DNA from: Rhodopirellula sp. P2
GTDB taxonomy: Bacteria > Planctomycetota > Planctomycetia > Pirellulales > Pirellulaceae
Assembly (NCBI RefSeq): GCF_028768465.1
Contig: NZ_CP118225.1
Coordinates: 1,593,001 to 1,657,000 of the forward strand
Direction: 5' to 3'
Length of the DNA stretch: 64,000 nt
Shown here: piece after piece, positions 1 to 10,600 of the stretch
How positions within the stretch are numbered: position 1 is the stretch's first letter
Layout of the letters: the number at the start of each line of letters is the position of its first letter
Notes under the pieces: generated by a model
Database searches by the model: none
What the model was told of the DNA's origin: nothing
Seen by the model: the letters and a program-made list of their open reading frames with translations, nothing else
Translations under genes and position numbers: made by a program

Positions 1-459
1 CTGTACAAGGGCACGGTGATTTTCACCAGCCACGATCGTCACTTCATGGCCGAAGTCGCAACGAATGTGATCGAAGTCAGAGACCGACGGGTTCGCAACT
101 ACTTCGGCAGTTACGAGACCTACTGCGAGGCGGTCGAGAAAGAAATTGACGAGGGCGAGCGGGTTCGCAATGCGAACGCCAAGGCGGCGGGGACCGCACC
201 CAAGGCGGGAGCGGCCAAGAGCAGTGGGGATTCACGACAGGACCAGAAAGAACAACGCAAACGCGAAAAAGAGGTCAAAAACCTGGAGCGAAAAATTGCC
301 AAGCTGGATGACGAAAAGAAGGAGCTGAACCAGAAGCTGCTGAACGAAACCAACCCTGCCGAAGCGGTTCGTTTGCACGATCAAATGCAAGCCTTCGAAA
401 CGGAACTGGCGGAAGCCGAAGAGCGTTGGATGGAGCTGAGTGCGGATCAGTGGGAGTGA
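1..459 (+). CDS. ABC-F family ATPase, C-terminal part (5' end outside window)
   Basis: The frame is open from the first base, so this is the tail of a longer gene. The first residues hold the H-loop of the second ATPase cassette (SHDRHFM, window residues 10-16), followed by the usual end of an ABC-F nucleotide-binding domain (VIEVRDRRVRNYFGSYETY). The last 90 or so residues are highly charged and heptad-like (KEQRKREKEVKNLERKIAKLDDEK), matching the C-terminal coiled coil of Uup/YdiF-type proteins. ABC-F proteins are soluble ATPases that act on ribosomes rather than transporters. Which subfamily this is cannot be decided without the N-terminal part. The stop is at 457-459, and the next gene is convergent. 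Confidence 0.85.
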   Translation: MYKGTVIFTSHDRHFMAEVATNVIEVRDRRVRNYFGSYETYCEAVEKEIDEGERVRNANAKAAGTAPKAGAAKSSGDSRQDQKEQRKREKEVKNLERKIAKLDDEKKELNQKLLNETNPAEAVRLHDQMQAFETELAEAEERWMELSADQWE

Positions 460-536
460 GCTGAGACTGGCGGTGGGTGTGCCCCATCACTGCTCTGTCC
501 ACACTCAAGTGCTTTGCCACACTCAACCGATCGCAT

Positions 537-3500
537 TCAGCGAACAAGAGAGGGTTCGATCAGCAGCAGGTCGTTCTGGGGCATCGCCACGGTGAGGTTT
601 TGGGTGCTGCCACTCGGCCAGCGAACTTCCATGGTGACCTCCGAATCGTTGTTCGGAATCGCAAAGGTGAGGGTTGGTTCGTTCGAGCATTGGTATCCCG
701 AACCAGCCATTCGCTGTCGCATCTGTGTTCCCGAACTGCTTGTCACCAGGACGGTTGTGCCGATCGCATCTCGCTCGGATGAAACACCGACCACGCGGAC
801 GGCCAGCGACTTGGTCACGCGAGGCGTGTGGTTGATCAGCAGGGCAGTGGGGCGGAACAAGTCGGTGATGACCAAGTCGGTTTGCCCATCTCGGTTGGCG
901 TCCAGCGTTGCCATGGCGCGTCCCAGGCGTGGTTCTTCGAAGTAGGGCCCGGCGGTGGATCCAGGAACCCATTGCCATTCATTGTTCCTGTCGATGGCGA
1001 ACAACTGGGCAGGCATTTCATACTGCAGGCCATCGTGTGAGAAGTCATCGATGTGACCATTGGCGATGACCAGTTCATCGATTGCGTCACCATCCAAGTC
1101 AATGAATTGCGTTCCAAATCCGAGCATGTCTTGGCTGGTCTCAGCCAGGTGAACGGATTCTGTCGTGTCTTGAAACAACCCCTCGTGAACTTGTTCGTAG
1201 AAGGTATTGGATTCGTCGGTGAAGTGAGTGACGAACAGGTCCAGGTCGAGGTCTCCGTCCGCATCGGACGCCGCAATCCCCATGGAGGCTTCTGCGGCGG
1301 ATTGGTGGTTGAAGGCGAGTCCGCGAATGGTGGCTTGTTCGTGCAGTGACTTCGAGGCAGGTTCAAATCGCCAGAAATGATTGGCGGTCATGTCGTTGGA
1401 AATGTAGATGTCCAGCCCATCGGCACCGTCAATTTGTCCGACCAGAATTCCCAGCCCACGACCGGGGTCGCTGTTGGCGAACCAAAGGTCGGTTTGGTCC
1501 TCAAAGAGAGCCGAACCCATGAGAACCCCGCGGTTGCGATGAACACGATCGCGTTCTGCCCGAAGGGAAATCGGTTGGCATGAACGGTACTCTTGAACGG
1601 CTTCGTCGAGGCAGCGTTGTTGATAAGGAGTCGGCCCGCCGCAGTAATTGACTTCGATCAGATCCGCCAAGCCATCCTGGTCGATGTCCGCAATCGCGGT
1701 CGATGAAGTCCAGGTGTTTCGAGGGTCCGTGCCGACCTGCGTCTTGGCAGTTCCCTCGGGATCCATCGCATCGTCAGGGTTGTCAAACATTGCCCGAGTG
1801 ACGTTGGTGAAGGTTCCGTCCCCGTTGTTTTGATACAGCGTGTTGATCCCAATGTTGGCGATCAAGCAATCAGGGAAACCATCCGCGTTGAAGTCGCCGA
1901 TGCCGACTCCCTGCGTGAACCCGGTGTCAGCCAAGCCGCTGGCGGAGGAGACGTCGATGAATGTTCCTGCCAGATTGCGGGCGGTGGTGTTGGGTTGGCT
2001 GTTGCGTTTGCCGGGGGTGCCGCCGTCCTTGCCGCCGTCCTTGCCGCCTGACGCGGTCAAGTGGAGATCGGGCCAGCCATCCAGGTCGAGGTCCAGCACC
2101 CCGGCGCCACCCAGTCCCGACTGCCACAGCCACAGCCCGTCTTCTGGTCGTGGACGCAGCAGACCAACGGTGTGGTTCAGGCCTCGGGTGGCCGCTTCAT
2201 CGATCAACCGGTATCCGCGATCACTGATTGTTCGCGTCGGGGCCGGGCGTTTGGGGGTGTTGGAAGCAGCCAAGGTTGAGCGGTCGTCCTCGGACAGGCG
2301 GCTGAACCAGCCGCGCTCGGCAGCCTCGGCGAGTCGCTCTTGGGTATCTGACTTGGTTGGCAGCCACTTCGTGTCGAAGGTTTGCCAGGGGGTTTTTCCG
2401 GTCAGTTGGCTTCGAGCGGCCGCGTAGGTGTCCTGCAGGTTTTCCGCTGGGTCTTGTGGCAATGCGAAAGCGGCTCGCAGCCAAACCACGGCTTCCCAGT
2501 GCCGCCCCAGGGCTTGCAGTTTTTCCGCTACAACAACTGCCAGGCGTTGTGAGTTGCGACGCCATCCAAGGAAGCCATCGATGGCGTCTCGCAACTCGTT
2601 GACCTGCCCGGCGCGAACCGCCACTTTCTGACTCAAGTCAAGGTTCCCGGAACTGGCCAACGCGGCGGTCAGCTTGGTCAGTGCTTCGTGGTGATTCGGA
2701 TCCAGTCGCACCGCTTCGGTGAACGCCGCGACGGCAAGCAAAGGGTCACCGTTGCGGTTCGCCCACACGCCACGAGCCAGCCACACCTGCGGGTGTTCCT
2801 CGTAGTCAGCGGCAAAGGGTTGGAGGGCAATTTGCTGAAGGGTTTCGGTGTCGTTTTCTTCCACGGCGGCGCGGGTCAAGAAAGCCCAGGCGGGGGTGAA
2901 CTCAGGGTGTTGTTTGACGACAGGTTTCAGTTGCTCAAGGACCTTTGTCCAGCGATGTTTGTAGGCGTCAAATCGCGTCAGTGCGTATTGAGGTCGCAAG
3001 TCCGAGGGGTTGAGTTTGAGGGCTTGCTCACACATTCTGTCATCGGCTTGAGGACGCGACGAGTCACTGGCGATCACCAGTTCCGAGATGCCTGCCTGTC
3101 CTCGTTGAATCAGGTATTGCAAGTGCATCATCGCATCCCGCTCCAACGCTTGGCTGATCATCAAACCGACCAGTGAGACTCTGCGACCAGCGTCGTCGGG
3201 ATGCAATTCCACGCATCGTTTCATCAATTCGATCGTGTCGAAGGCTCGGCCCTGTGCCATGTAAGCATGACCGGTCTTTTCGAACAAATCGGCAGACGGC
3301 AGGTCAGAGATTTCGATTGCCGTTTCGAACATCTCAATCGCGTCGCTGGTTTCCCCCAGCGCGTTCCAGGCATCGCCAAGCTCTTCATAGTTGCTGGGGC
3401 GATCACCCGCTGTGAGCATTGCCTGACGCGCGATCGAACGCAGCGACTGGGGGTCACGAGCGGCAACCGCGGCAGCGATCTGTTGTCGAAACGGATCCGG

Positions 3501-3674
3501 GGTGGGGTCGCTCGCCACAGTGGATTTGTCACCAGCGAGCTGCTTGGATTTCTCGCTCGTCTCGATGGGGTCGCGACCCGTGTTGGACTGCGGGGTGACG
3601 GAGGGATCGCTTGGTCGACATCCAGGCAACCAAAGAATCAGCAGTAGGAAAGCGAGGTTGCCGCCGAATTTCAT
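537..3674 (-). CDS. TPR / FG-GAP (VCBS) / ASPIC-UnbV lipoprotein, copy 1
   Basis: Predicted 1045-aa lipoprotein. I start at the ATG at 3674 because it gives a lipoprotein signal (hydrophobic run ending LPGC at about residue 19). The open frame extends further upstream, but that part crosses a terminator and is not coding-like. Order: TPR-like helical repeats (about 60-480), then a beta-propeller of FG-GAP repeats with calcium-loop motifs (GDFNADGFPD, DIDQDGLAD, SDADGDLDLD, DLDGDAIDE, LDANRDGQTD), then a C-terminal ASPIC/UnbV domain (SERDAIG..V near 950, EVRWPSGSTQ near the end). CRTAC1-type proteins of this architecture are common and exported in planctomycetes; the substrate is unknown. It has a same-architecture paralogue at 7603-10650. 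The two flank the DUF1559 genes on the same strand. Confidence 0.85.
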   Translation of the reverse strand: MKFGGNLAFLLLILWLPGCRPSDPSVTPQSNTGRDPIETSEKSKQLAGDKSTVASDPTPDPFRQQIAAAVAARDPQSLRSIARQAMLTAGDRPSNYEELGDAWNALGETSDAIEMFETAIEISDLPSADLFEKTGHAYMAQGRAFDTIELMKRCVELHPDDAGRRVSLVGLMISQALERDAMMHLQYLIQRGQAGISELVIASDSSRPQADDRMCEQALKLNPSDLRPQYALTRFDAYKHRWTKVLEQLKPVVKQHPEFTPAWAFLTRAAVEENDTETLQQIALQPFAADYEEHPQVWLARGVWANRNGDPLLAVAAFTEAVRLDPNHHEALTKLTAALASSGNLDLSQKVAVRAGQVNELRDAIDGFLGWRRNSQRLAVVVAEKLQALGRHWEAVVWLRAAFALPQDPAENLQDTYAAARSQLTGKTPWQTFDTKWLPTKSDTQERLAEAAERGWFSRLSEDDRSTLAASNTPKRPAPTRTISDRGYRLIDEAATRGLNHTVGLLRPRPEDGLWLWQSGLGGAGVLDLDLDGWPDLHLTASGGKDGGKDGGTPGKRNSQPNTTARNLAGTFIDVSSASGLADTGFTQGVGIGDFNADGFPDCLIANIGINTLYQNNGDGTFTNVTRAMFDNPDDAMDPEGTAKTQVGTDPRNTWTSSTAIADIDQDGLADLIEVNYCGGPTPYQQRCLDEAVQEYRSCQPISLRAERDRVHRNRGVLMGSALFEDQTDLWFANSDPGRGLGILVGQIDGADGLDIYISNDMTANHFWRFEPASKSLHEQATIRGLAFNHQSAAEASMGIAASDADGDLDLDLFVTHFTDESNTFYEQVHEGLFQDTTESVHLAETSQDMLGFGTQFIDLDGDAIDELVIANGHIDDFSHDGLQYEMPAQLFAIDRNNEWQWVPGSTAGPYFEEPRLGRAMATLDANRDGQTDLVITDLFRPTALLINHTPRVTKSLAVRVVGVSSERDAIGTTVLVTSSSGTQMRQRMAGSGYQCSNEPTLTFAIPNNDSEVTMEVRWPSGSTQNLTVAMPQNDLLLIEPSLVR

Positions 3675-3763
3675 GAGGGGGTCGAAAAACGAGTTGCGAA
3701 GAGTGGCCTGATGGAGACTACAGCAGAACGGGGGTGGAGAGTTCAAGTCAAAGGCACCAACCC

Positions 3764-3801
3764 AAAAAAAACGGGCCCCGAATGAAATTCGGAGCCCGTT
3801 T
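3764..3801 (-). terminator. Rho-independent terminator after DUF1559 copy 1
   Basis: A GC-rich hairpin (ACGGGC..GAAT / ATTC..GCCCGT) is followed on the minus strand by eight T residues. It lies 53 bases past the stop codon at 3854. An essentially identical hairpin follows the second DUF1559 copy at 5608-5645. Confidence 0.85.
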
Positions 3802-3853
3802 GAAATTTGAGCAGAAACGACACGGGATGTTGGAAGCACCCCGAGATCGGATC

Positions 3854-5082
3854 CTAGAGATCGTCGATGCTGACGACTTCTTTCATGCCCCGTGTGCTCA
3901 ACGCACCCCACAAGCCGTAGGGGCTGGCTGAGCCCGGAGCACGGTTTCCGGTTTGACCCAGCATGACCACGCCATTGTGGATGTTCCCTGAGTCGATCGA
4001 ATCCGTGATGAACTTGACAGCACCGTCCCCCATCAGCACGTGAATACCACCTTGGTGACGGCTGCTTGGTGGGCAAGCACCGGTGTCGAAGTCACCGCCG
4101 CCTCCAAAGCAGATTTCACTGTTGGGCGGCAAGATGCAGTTGAAACCGGTGTAGATAATCGGCGTGTCCATCCACCGGAAACCGCGTTTCCAGTCGGCTT
4201 GAGCGACACGCAGTCCGGTGTCGCCTGTTCCAGCAACATCAGGGTCCCAGAACTGTGGCCGGGCGGGGTCGATCCAACCGGCTTGGTCACGGCAGTGAGC
4301 AGGGTTGTTGTGAATCGTTCCCCAGCCAACGTTGTAGCGGGCGTTCGTGCTGATCGAATTGTCACCAAGGTCCGTTGCAATCTCGCCGCAGGCGATGGTG
4401 TTGGACAGGCCGTCCAAGACGTCACGGAATTTCAGTTGACGACGGTGGTAGAAGAAACCACGGTTGGTCGCGTTTGCGTTTTGGCCATTGTTGGGAGTCA
4501 AAACCCATTTGCCACCGGTGTGGTACATGTAGCCGTGGTTGACCCAGTCCGTGCTGTCGCCAATGCAAGCGGCGTAGTTGGTCCGGCCGTGTGCTGGTGC
4601 ACCGCGACCGGGGTCACTGGGGCAACGAAACGTTCCCACTTCGGTGAACCAAGGGCGGTACTCACCGCCCCAGGGTGCGGGACCCATGGGTGGGAATCCA
4701 GGGCTGATGGCATTGCCATTCATGTCCAAGTTGTAGGGATTGCTGATTTGCTCCCACAAACCTTGCTGCTCGATGAACGGTAGCAACGCTGGCAACCAGC
4801 TCAGGCGAAACTTGTTGGTCGTGAACCCGGGACCAGAGCCACCCGGGTCGCCATCGAGGTAGGTCCCACCGCCTTGCTTTGGCAAAGCATTGTAGGCTGA
4901 GTGATAGTTGTGAATGCCCAGCCCAATTTGCTTGAAATTGTTGCTGCACTGCATACGGCGGGCTGCTTCACGGGCAGCTTGAACGGCGGGCAAGAGTAGC
5001 CAACAAGGACGCCAATGATGGCGATCACGACCAGCAGCTCAACGAGCGTGAAGCCAGACGCTTTTGTTCTGTTTCGAACCAT
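3854..5082 (-). pseudogene. DUF1559 prepilin-like protein, copy 1, frameshifted near its N-terminus
   Basis: The ATG at 5082 (preceded by GGAA) opens MVRNRTKASGF and a class III prepilin signal (GFTLVELLVVIAIIGVLVG). The frame then breaks. The rest (LPAVQAAREAARRMQCSNNFKQIGLGIHNYHSAY... to MGDGAVKF and the end) continues in another frame up to 3854. Alignment with the intact copy at 5698-6927 shows one missing C near 4999-5002, where CCC became CC. DUF1559 proteins are planctomycete prepilin-like surface proteins with an H-x-GDG-type C-terminal motif, seen here as GGIHVLMGDGAVKF. Either the gene is inactivated, or the base was lost in sequencing. If it is translated, a +1 or -2 slip would be needed. 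Confidence 0.8.
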
Positions 5083-5607
5083 TTCATGTTCCAAATAGAA
5101 AACGTAAAGAAGAGAAAACGAAAGTGAAGGAATCGGAATTCGCAAAGTAACACGATATATGCACCCTCACATGCGCAAATATTACATTCTCTCAACGGGG
5201 ATTGAAATCCCATTGTTTGGCGATAGCGTTGCGGAGTCGCACAGTGGTGGCTCGTTGGAGGGGCGAAATCTGAAGAGGTGTTTGGCTGGATTCGCCATTG
5301 TCCACGTGAGTGGAGGGCTGCTCAGGACGGGAGTTTGAAATGGGCCGTATCCCCATAAGAGTGAACTTTTCGGACGCTTTGTCGGTAGCAAGTGCGAGCG
5401 AAGAGGCACTTGAAATAGCCGCGGCGTGGCGGAGGAGGGAACCCGAGTTCACAGAGTCCGCACGGCGTGCGGAACACCCAAAGAAATTTCTTCGAAATTT
5501 GTCGTGGACTCGCCACTTTCGCGGTGATTGCATTTTCCACTGGCGGTCTGCAGTCCAGTGTCACGAACGAACTGGGGCGAGGAGCATCCGCACGAAGGTG
5601 CAAGCAC
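5083..5607. other. Intergenic region between tandem DUF1559 copies
   Basis: About 525 bases with no credible gene. The short open frames here lack family features and start signals. The AT-rich stretch at 5140-5190 just upstream of copy 1 is the likely promoter area, but no clear -35/-10 pair could be assigned. A small GGGATT/AATCCC palindrome lies near 5198-5212. Confidence 0.5.
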
Positions 5608-5645
5608 AAAAAAAACGGGCCCCGAATGAAATTCGGAGCCCGTTT
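5608..5645 (-). terminator. Rho-independent terminator after DUF1559 copy 2
   Basis: Same hairpin and minus-strand T-tract as at 3764-3801, 53 bases past the stop codon at 5698. Its near-identity to the first copy shows that the duplication, or later gene conversion, included the terminator. Confidence 0.85.
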
Positions 5646-5697
5646 GAAATTTGAGCAGAAACGACACGGGATGTTGGAAGCACCCCGGGATCGGATC

Positions 5698-6927
5698 CTA
5701 GAGATCGTCGATGCTGACGACTTCTTTCATGCCCCGTGTGCTCAACGCACCCCACAAGCCGTAGGGGCTGGCTGAGCCCGGAGCACGGTTTCCGGTTTGA
5801 CCCAGCATGACCACGCCATTGTGGATGTTGCCCGAGTCGATCGAATCGGTCACGAACCGGACCGCTCCATCCCCCATCAGCACGTGCACACCGCCTTGGT
5901 GGCGGCTGCTTGGTGGGCAAGCACCGGTGTCAAAGTCACCTGAGCCTCCAAAGCAAACTTCACCGTTGGGTGGCAAGATACAGTTAAAACCGGTGTAGAT
6001 GATCGGGGTGTCCATCCAGCGGAAACCGCGTTTCCAATCGGCGTTCCCGGTCCGGATTCCGTTGCTGCCAGTGCCGGCAACATCAGGGTCCCAGAACTGT
6101 GGCCGGGCGGGGTCGATCCAACCGGCTTGGTCACGGCAGTGAGCAGGGTTGTTGTGAATCGTGCCCCAGCCGACACCGTAGCGAGCGTTCGTGGTGATCG
6201 AGTTGTCGCCCAAGTCAGTTGCGATTTCACCGCAAGCGATGGTGTTGGACAAGCCATCCAAGACGTCACGGAATTTCAGTTGACGACGGTGGTAGAAGAA
6301 GCCACGGTTGGTCGCGTTCGCGTTTTGGCCGTTGTTGGGAGTCAAGACCCATTTGCCACCGGTGTGACGCATGTAGCCGTGGTTGACCCAGTCCGTGCTG
6401 TCGCCGATGCAAGCGGCGTAGTTGGTTCGGCCGTGTGCTGGTGCACCGCGACCTGGATCGCTGGGGCAACGGAACGTTCCCACTTCAGTGAACCAAGGAC
6501 GATAGGCACCGCCCCAAGGCGCTGGTCCCATCGGTGGAAAACCTGGGCTGATGGCGTTGCCATTCATGTCCAAGTTGTAGGGGTTGCTGATTTGCTCCCA
6601 CAAACCTTGTTGTTCCACGAAGGGCAACAGGGCGGGAAGCCAGCTCAAGCGAAACTTGTTGGTCGTGAACCCGGGACCAGAGCCACCCGGGTCGCCATCC
6701 AGGTACGTGCCACCGGCTTGCTTTGGCAAAGCATTGTAGGCCGAGTGATAGTTGTGAATGCCCAACCCAATTTGCTTGAAATTGTTGCTGCACTGCATGC
6801 GGCGGGCTGCTTCACGGGCAGCTTGGACGGCGGGCAAGAGCAGCCCAACGAGGACACCAATGATGGCGATGACAACCAGCAGCTCAACGAGCGTAAAGCC
6901 GGAAGCTTTTGTTCGGTTTCGAACCAT
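5698..6927 (-). CDS. DUF1559 prepilin-like protein, copy 2 (intact)
   Basis: A 409-aa protein. The ATG at 6927 is chosen because GGAG lies 6 bases upstream and because it places the prepilin motif near the N-terminus (MVRNRTKASGFTLVELL, then LVGLLLPAVQAAREAARR). In established prepilins the processing site is G/FTLVE, so residue 11 would follow cleavage. The body carries the family landmarks: SNNFKQIGLGIHNYHSAY, a cysteine-containing FRCPSDPGRGAP segment, and the C-terminal GGVHVLMGDGAVRFV. It probably forms or decorates a type II secretion/pseudopilus-like surface structure. No secretion genes are nearby. It is a near-identical tandem paralogue of the frameshifted copy at 3854-5082. Confidence 0.92.
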   Translation of the reverse strand: MVRNRTKASGFTLVELLVVIAIIGVLVGLLLPAVQAAREAARRMQCSNNFKQIGLGIHNYHSAYNALPKQAGGTYLDGDPGGSGPGFTTNKFRLSWLPALLPFVEQQGLWEQISNPYNLDMNGNAISPGFPPMGPAPWGGAYRPWFTEVGTFRCPSDPGRGAPAHGRTNYAACIGDSTDWVNHGYMRHTGGKWVLTPNNGQNANATNRGFFYHRRQLKFRDVLDGLSNTIACGEIATDLGDNSITTNARYGVGWGTIHNNPAHCRDQAGWIDPARPQFWDPDVAGTGSNGIRTGNADWKRGFRWMDTPIIYTGFNCILPPNGEVCFGGSGDFDTGACPPSSRHQGGVHVLMGDGAVRFVTDSIDSGNIHNGVVMLGQTGNRAPGSASPYGLWGALSTRGMKEVVSIDDL

Positions 6928-7285
6928 TTCGCGCTCCAAAATAGGAATAGAGAAGAAAGTTGATTGCAGGCACCGGCATCGAAAGAAAAGCAACCCGAAT
7001 TCCTGCAATTTGTTACACTCGAAGGTTAAGAGGATCTAAGGGTGGCTGGAATCGCGTAAGATGAAGCGCAAAGGTGGAGGATCGACGCCTTGCGAGTTTT
7101 GAAGGGGTGTTTCCTGGCTTCGCAATCGGGTGGGGGACGGGGGTGCATCAACCCGGTGAGTTGTTTGCCGTGACGGAACACACATGTGAAATGTGCTTTT
7201 TTCCCGAGTCGAACGCTGGCAAGCGTTTGGCAATGGTGCGCGTGGGGATCTGCTCTGCAGGGGAGAGGGATCTGATTGCGCATGA
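6928..7285. other. Intergenic region, no gene seen
   Basis: It lies between the minus-strand DUF1559 gene and the terminator of the small lipoprotein gene, so it should hold the DUF1559 promoter. Short open frames on both strands have no start signals or recognisable motifs. Confidence 0.45.
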
Positions 7286-7316
7286 AAAAACCCAGCACTG
7301 AGGGAGTGCTGGGTGG
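7286..7316 (-). terminator. Rho-independent terminator of the 57-aa lipoprotein gene
   Basis: A perfect 9-bp stem (CCCAGCACT / AGTGCTGGG) with a GAGGG loop, followed on the minus strand by six T residues. It is placed just past the stop codon at 7344. Confidence 0.85.
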
Positions 7317-7343
7317 ACACGAAATTTCTTGGGATTTCGGTGA

Positions 7344-7517
7344 CTAGTCCTGCTGTGCGTCTGTGGCAGCGTCCATTTCTTGCTCGTACGAACTGTCGTC
7401 GTAGCTGAATTCAGCAGGCGGTTCAATTTGAGTGGTGCTGTCGCTGGGACCACAGCCCACGACAGAGAAGGTGCCGACGAAGACTAGCAACGCGAAAAAT
7501 GATTTTGCAGCATTCAT
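7344..7517 (-). CDS. Small acidic lipoprotein (57 aa), unknown function
   Basis: Found by reading the sequence directly. The ATG at 7517 opens MNAAKSFFALLVFVGTFSVV, a lipoprotein signal ending VVGC at residue 22. The mature part is about 35 residues and rich in Asp, Glu, Ser and Gln (SYDDSSYEQEMDAATDAQQD), ending at TAG 7344-7346. A strong terminator right after it supports a real transcription unit. It has no known family. It lies between the DUF1559 gene and the second FG-GAP lipoprotein, both on the same strand. Small acidic lipoproteins of this kind are often found next to DUF1559 genes in planctomycetes; that association is from memory and is not shown by this window. Confidence 0.7.
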   Translation of the reverse strand: MNAAKSFFALLVFVGTFSVVGCGPSDSTTQIEPPAEFSYDDSSYEQEMDAATDAQQD

Positions 7518-7602
7518 GGTAGGACTCGATGAAAGGGGGATGAATTTCCACCCCCCAGCCTAATCGCTTTGGAAAGTTCCTGGCAAGCGTTTGGCTCCAA
7601 GT

Positions 7603-10600
7603 TTAGGGGGGTGCAATATTCATCCAGTGAATCTTTGGTTGTCCTTCGACGATCAACCCTCGTCGATTCAACATCACAGGGTCGAATGTTTGCTTCTTTC
7701 CGCTGGGCCACTTCACCTCGATCCGAGGCCGGGTTTGGTTGGTGGGGATCCCGATGCAAACCACGGCTTCATTTCGGCACATGTAGCCGTCTCCGGTCAC
7801 GACCGCGTGCTGAATGGAGTTGTCATTCAGGTGCACCTGGACCGTGGCGCCGATTGCGTCTCGTTCGGAGTCGGTGCCAATGAGTTGCAGCTGCAGCCAA
7901 TCATTGTCCGTCTTGGTTTGGTTCTCCAGCAGTGCCAACGGGTCCATCAAGTCGCCGATCAAGAAATCGACCAAGCCGTCATGATTCCAATCCAGCCGGG
8001 CAACAGAGCGGCCCAGGTGCTGGTTGGCAAAGTAGCCGCTGGCATCGTCGGGCTGCGTTGGAATCCATCGCTGGTCGTGATTGATCAGTAACTGGGTGGG
8101 CATCCGGAAGTGTTGCTTCTGTGGTCGTCGATCTTCGATGTCACCATTGCCAACGACAAGATCCTGGTCGCCATCGTTTTCGAAGTCGATGGCTTGTGTT
8201 CCAAACCCAAGCATCGTCCGAGAGTGTTCTTCGAGACCACTTGCGAAGACAGCGTCGGTGTAGAGGTGGTCTGTTTGTTGCAGGTAGAGATTGGACAATT
8301 CGTCATCGAAATTGGTGACGTGGAAATCGAGAGTGTGGTTGCCATCAAAATCTCCCGCCGCGATTCCCATGCTGGCCAGCGGGCGACCGGTGACCCCGTT
8401 GGCGACACCGCTGAGCAGGGCGATGTCATGAAAGGTGTTGTGTGAAGTCGCGTCCCGATCCCAGAGTTGATTTTGAGTTTGGTCATTGGTGACAAAAATT
8501 TCGTTGCTGCCATCGGCATCCAAATCACCGACCACCAAACCCATTCCGCGATGTGCGTCCGATGTGGTGGGGCAGAGTTCGCGAAGGGTGTGGCCCTCCA
8601 GTGATCCGCTTGGACTGCTGAGGAAAACACGGTCTTCGGCGGCGGTGAACTGCATGGGGCCGGGCAAACGAATGGGCGTCCCGGAGGGATCGTATTGGAT
8701 CGAATCAAAGATTCGTTCATCGTCCACGTAGTTGACCTCCACGATGTCGGGCAAGTGGTCACCGGACACGTCCGCGATTGCCAACCCGGTGGTATAAATC
8801 CCTTGGTTCCAAGTTTTATCCACCTCAACCGATTCAAAGGTGCCGTCGCCTTGGTTGATCAACAGGTGATTGCGTCCCATGTTGCCAACCACCAGGTCAG
8901 GGAATCCATCCTGGTTGATATCACCGGCTGTCACGGCCATCGAGTACCCGCGGTCATCGACGTGGGCGGAGGCGGTTGCGTCTGCGAACGAATCGCCCAG
9001 GTGACGAGCGAGGTAGTTGCCGGATTTTCCAGGTTCGGTCGCGTTTCCATCGCCCTGGGCAGCGTAGATGTCAGTGTACCCATCCAGGTCAAAATCGAAG
9101 CAGGCCAATCCCGAGCCGAGTGGTTGGTGCAGCAGGAAATGTTTTTCGACGGGAGGGTGGGCATTGCGGTACTGGAAGTTCAGGCCCGTTTGCGAAGCAA
9201 CGTTTTCGAAGTGTGGCTGAATTGATGGTTCGTCACTGGGCGTGTGTTGAGACGGTGTGTCGGAGGCTGGCCTTGTCCGTTCACGCGAACTGACGAGTGA
9301 CTTCCAGTCGGTTTGAGGGGGCATCGCGGGGGGCAATCCGACGCGTTGAGCGAGCAAGGCATCGGCTGAGTTGACGGTTTGTTTCAGCTGGCTCAACGCA
9401 GCGAGGTGTTGATCAACGCGAGCTTGTTGTGGGGTGGTGTATGCGATGGCGTTGAACTGCCACGCAAGCGATTCAAACGGCAGTCCGATGGGGGTGAGTT
9501 GTTGAGACAAAATTTGGCAGGCTCGGCCCACGTTGCCTCGTCGAACCACGGTAGAAGTCGCGAGTTCAGCCAGATCCTTTGCCAGTTGGGCGCGTTCTTC
9601 CACACGGGATGCCGCTGGGTCGGAGTTCAGGCCACGCAGCGCGGTGCTGAGGCGTCGCAACGCAGACTCGTGGAGTGGTTCCAGTTCAACGGCCCGCTGG
9701 AAGGCTTGGCTCGCTGACGCCCATTCTCGGTTGGCCTGGTGCCAGGTTCCGATCGCCATCCAGTGGTCGGGGAACCGTTGGCATTCATTGGGAGCTTCCG
9801 CAAAGGCCAAGGAGGCTTCCTCGGTTTTGCCCATCTCCGCCAGGATTCTTGCTCGCAATGCAAGCAAGGCTGGTTCGTCCGCAGCGAAACCGGGAGCGTT
9901 TGCAAGGACATCCAGCGCCTGTTGGAATTGATTGTCGTCAAGCTTCTCGCGAGCGATTGCGAGTGCTTTTTGAGATGGCTTGGCGCGTGATTGTTGGCTG
10001 TCATGGATTTGTTGATCGGGCGCCAACAAGCAGAGCAGTTCGACGGTTGTCATCGGTGACCTTGGAACCAAGCGTCGTAGGTGCTCATTGGCTTCGAAAC
10101 GATTGCCTTGTTCGTTTTGAAGTGCCGCGATGGAACGAAGCGAATTCACATTGGAGGGGTCTGACTCGAGCAGTCGCGTGTGTCGGTGGATGGCAGCGTT
10201 GTAGTCGCCGCTTTCCGCCAGCCAGGCGGCTGCATTGGCAAGCAGCGTGGGGCGGTGCTGCGGCAACCGTTCGGCGGATTCATCCAGCAACGCGATGGCA
10301 GCGTCAAGGTTGTTCAGCGACCGTTCGGTCTGGGCCGTCAGCGCGATCACTTCCAGTTGATCGGGTTGCGATTGCAAGAGCGACCGCAGTTCTGTCAGAG
10401 CGCCCGAGGGGTTCCCCGATGCGAGGAGACGTCGGGCATGCAGCAGGGAGGGGGCTGGCTCGTTTGCAGTGTCCGATCCGGTTTGCGACGGAGTTTTCGC
10501 AGAGGCGGGCTGGCCAGATTCCGCTGAGCGAGATTGGGGGGGCGAGACTTTGGTGGCAGAGTCCTGGCGATCGCACCCCAGAATCGCAAGCAGCAGAAGC

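Noticed and set aside
5310-5654. Small open frames in the DUF1559 intergenic region
   Set aside because: No start signal, no motif, and part of the frame reads into the terminator of the downstream gene.
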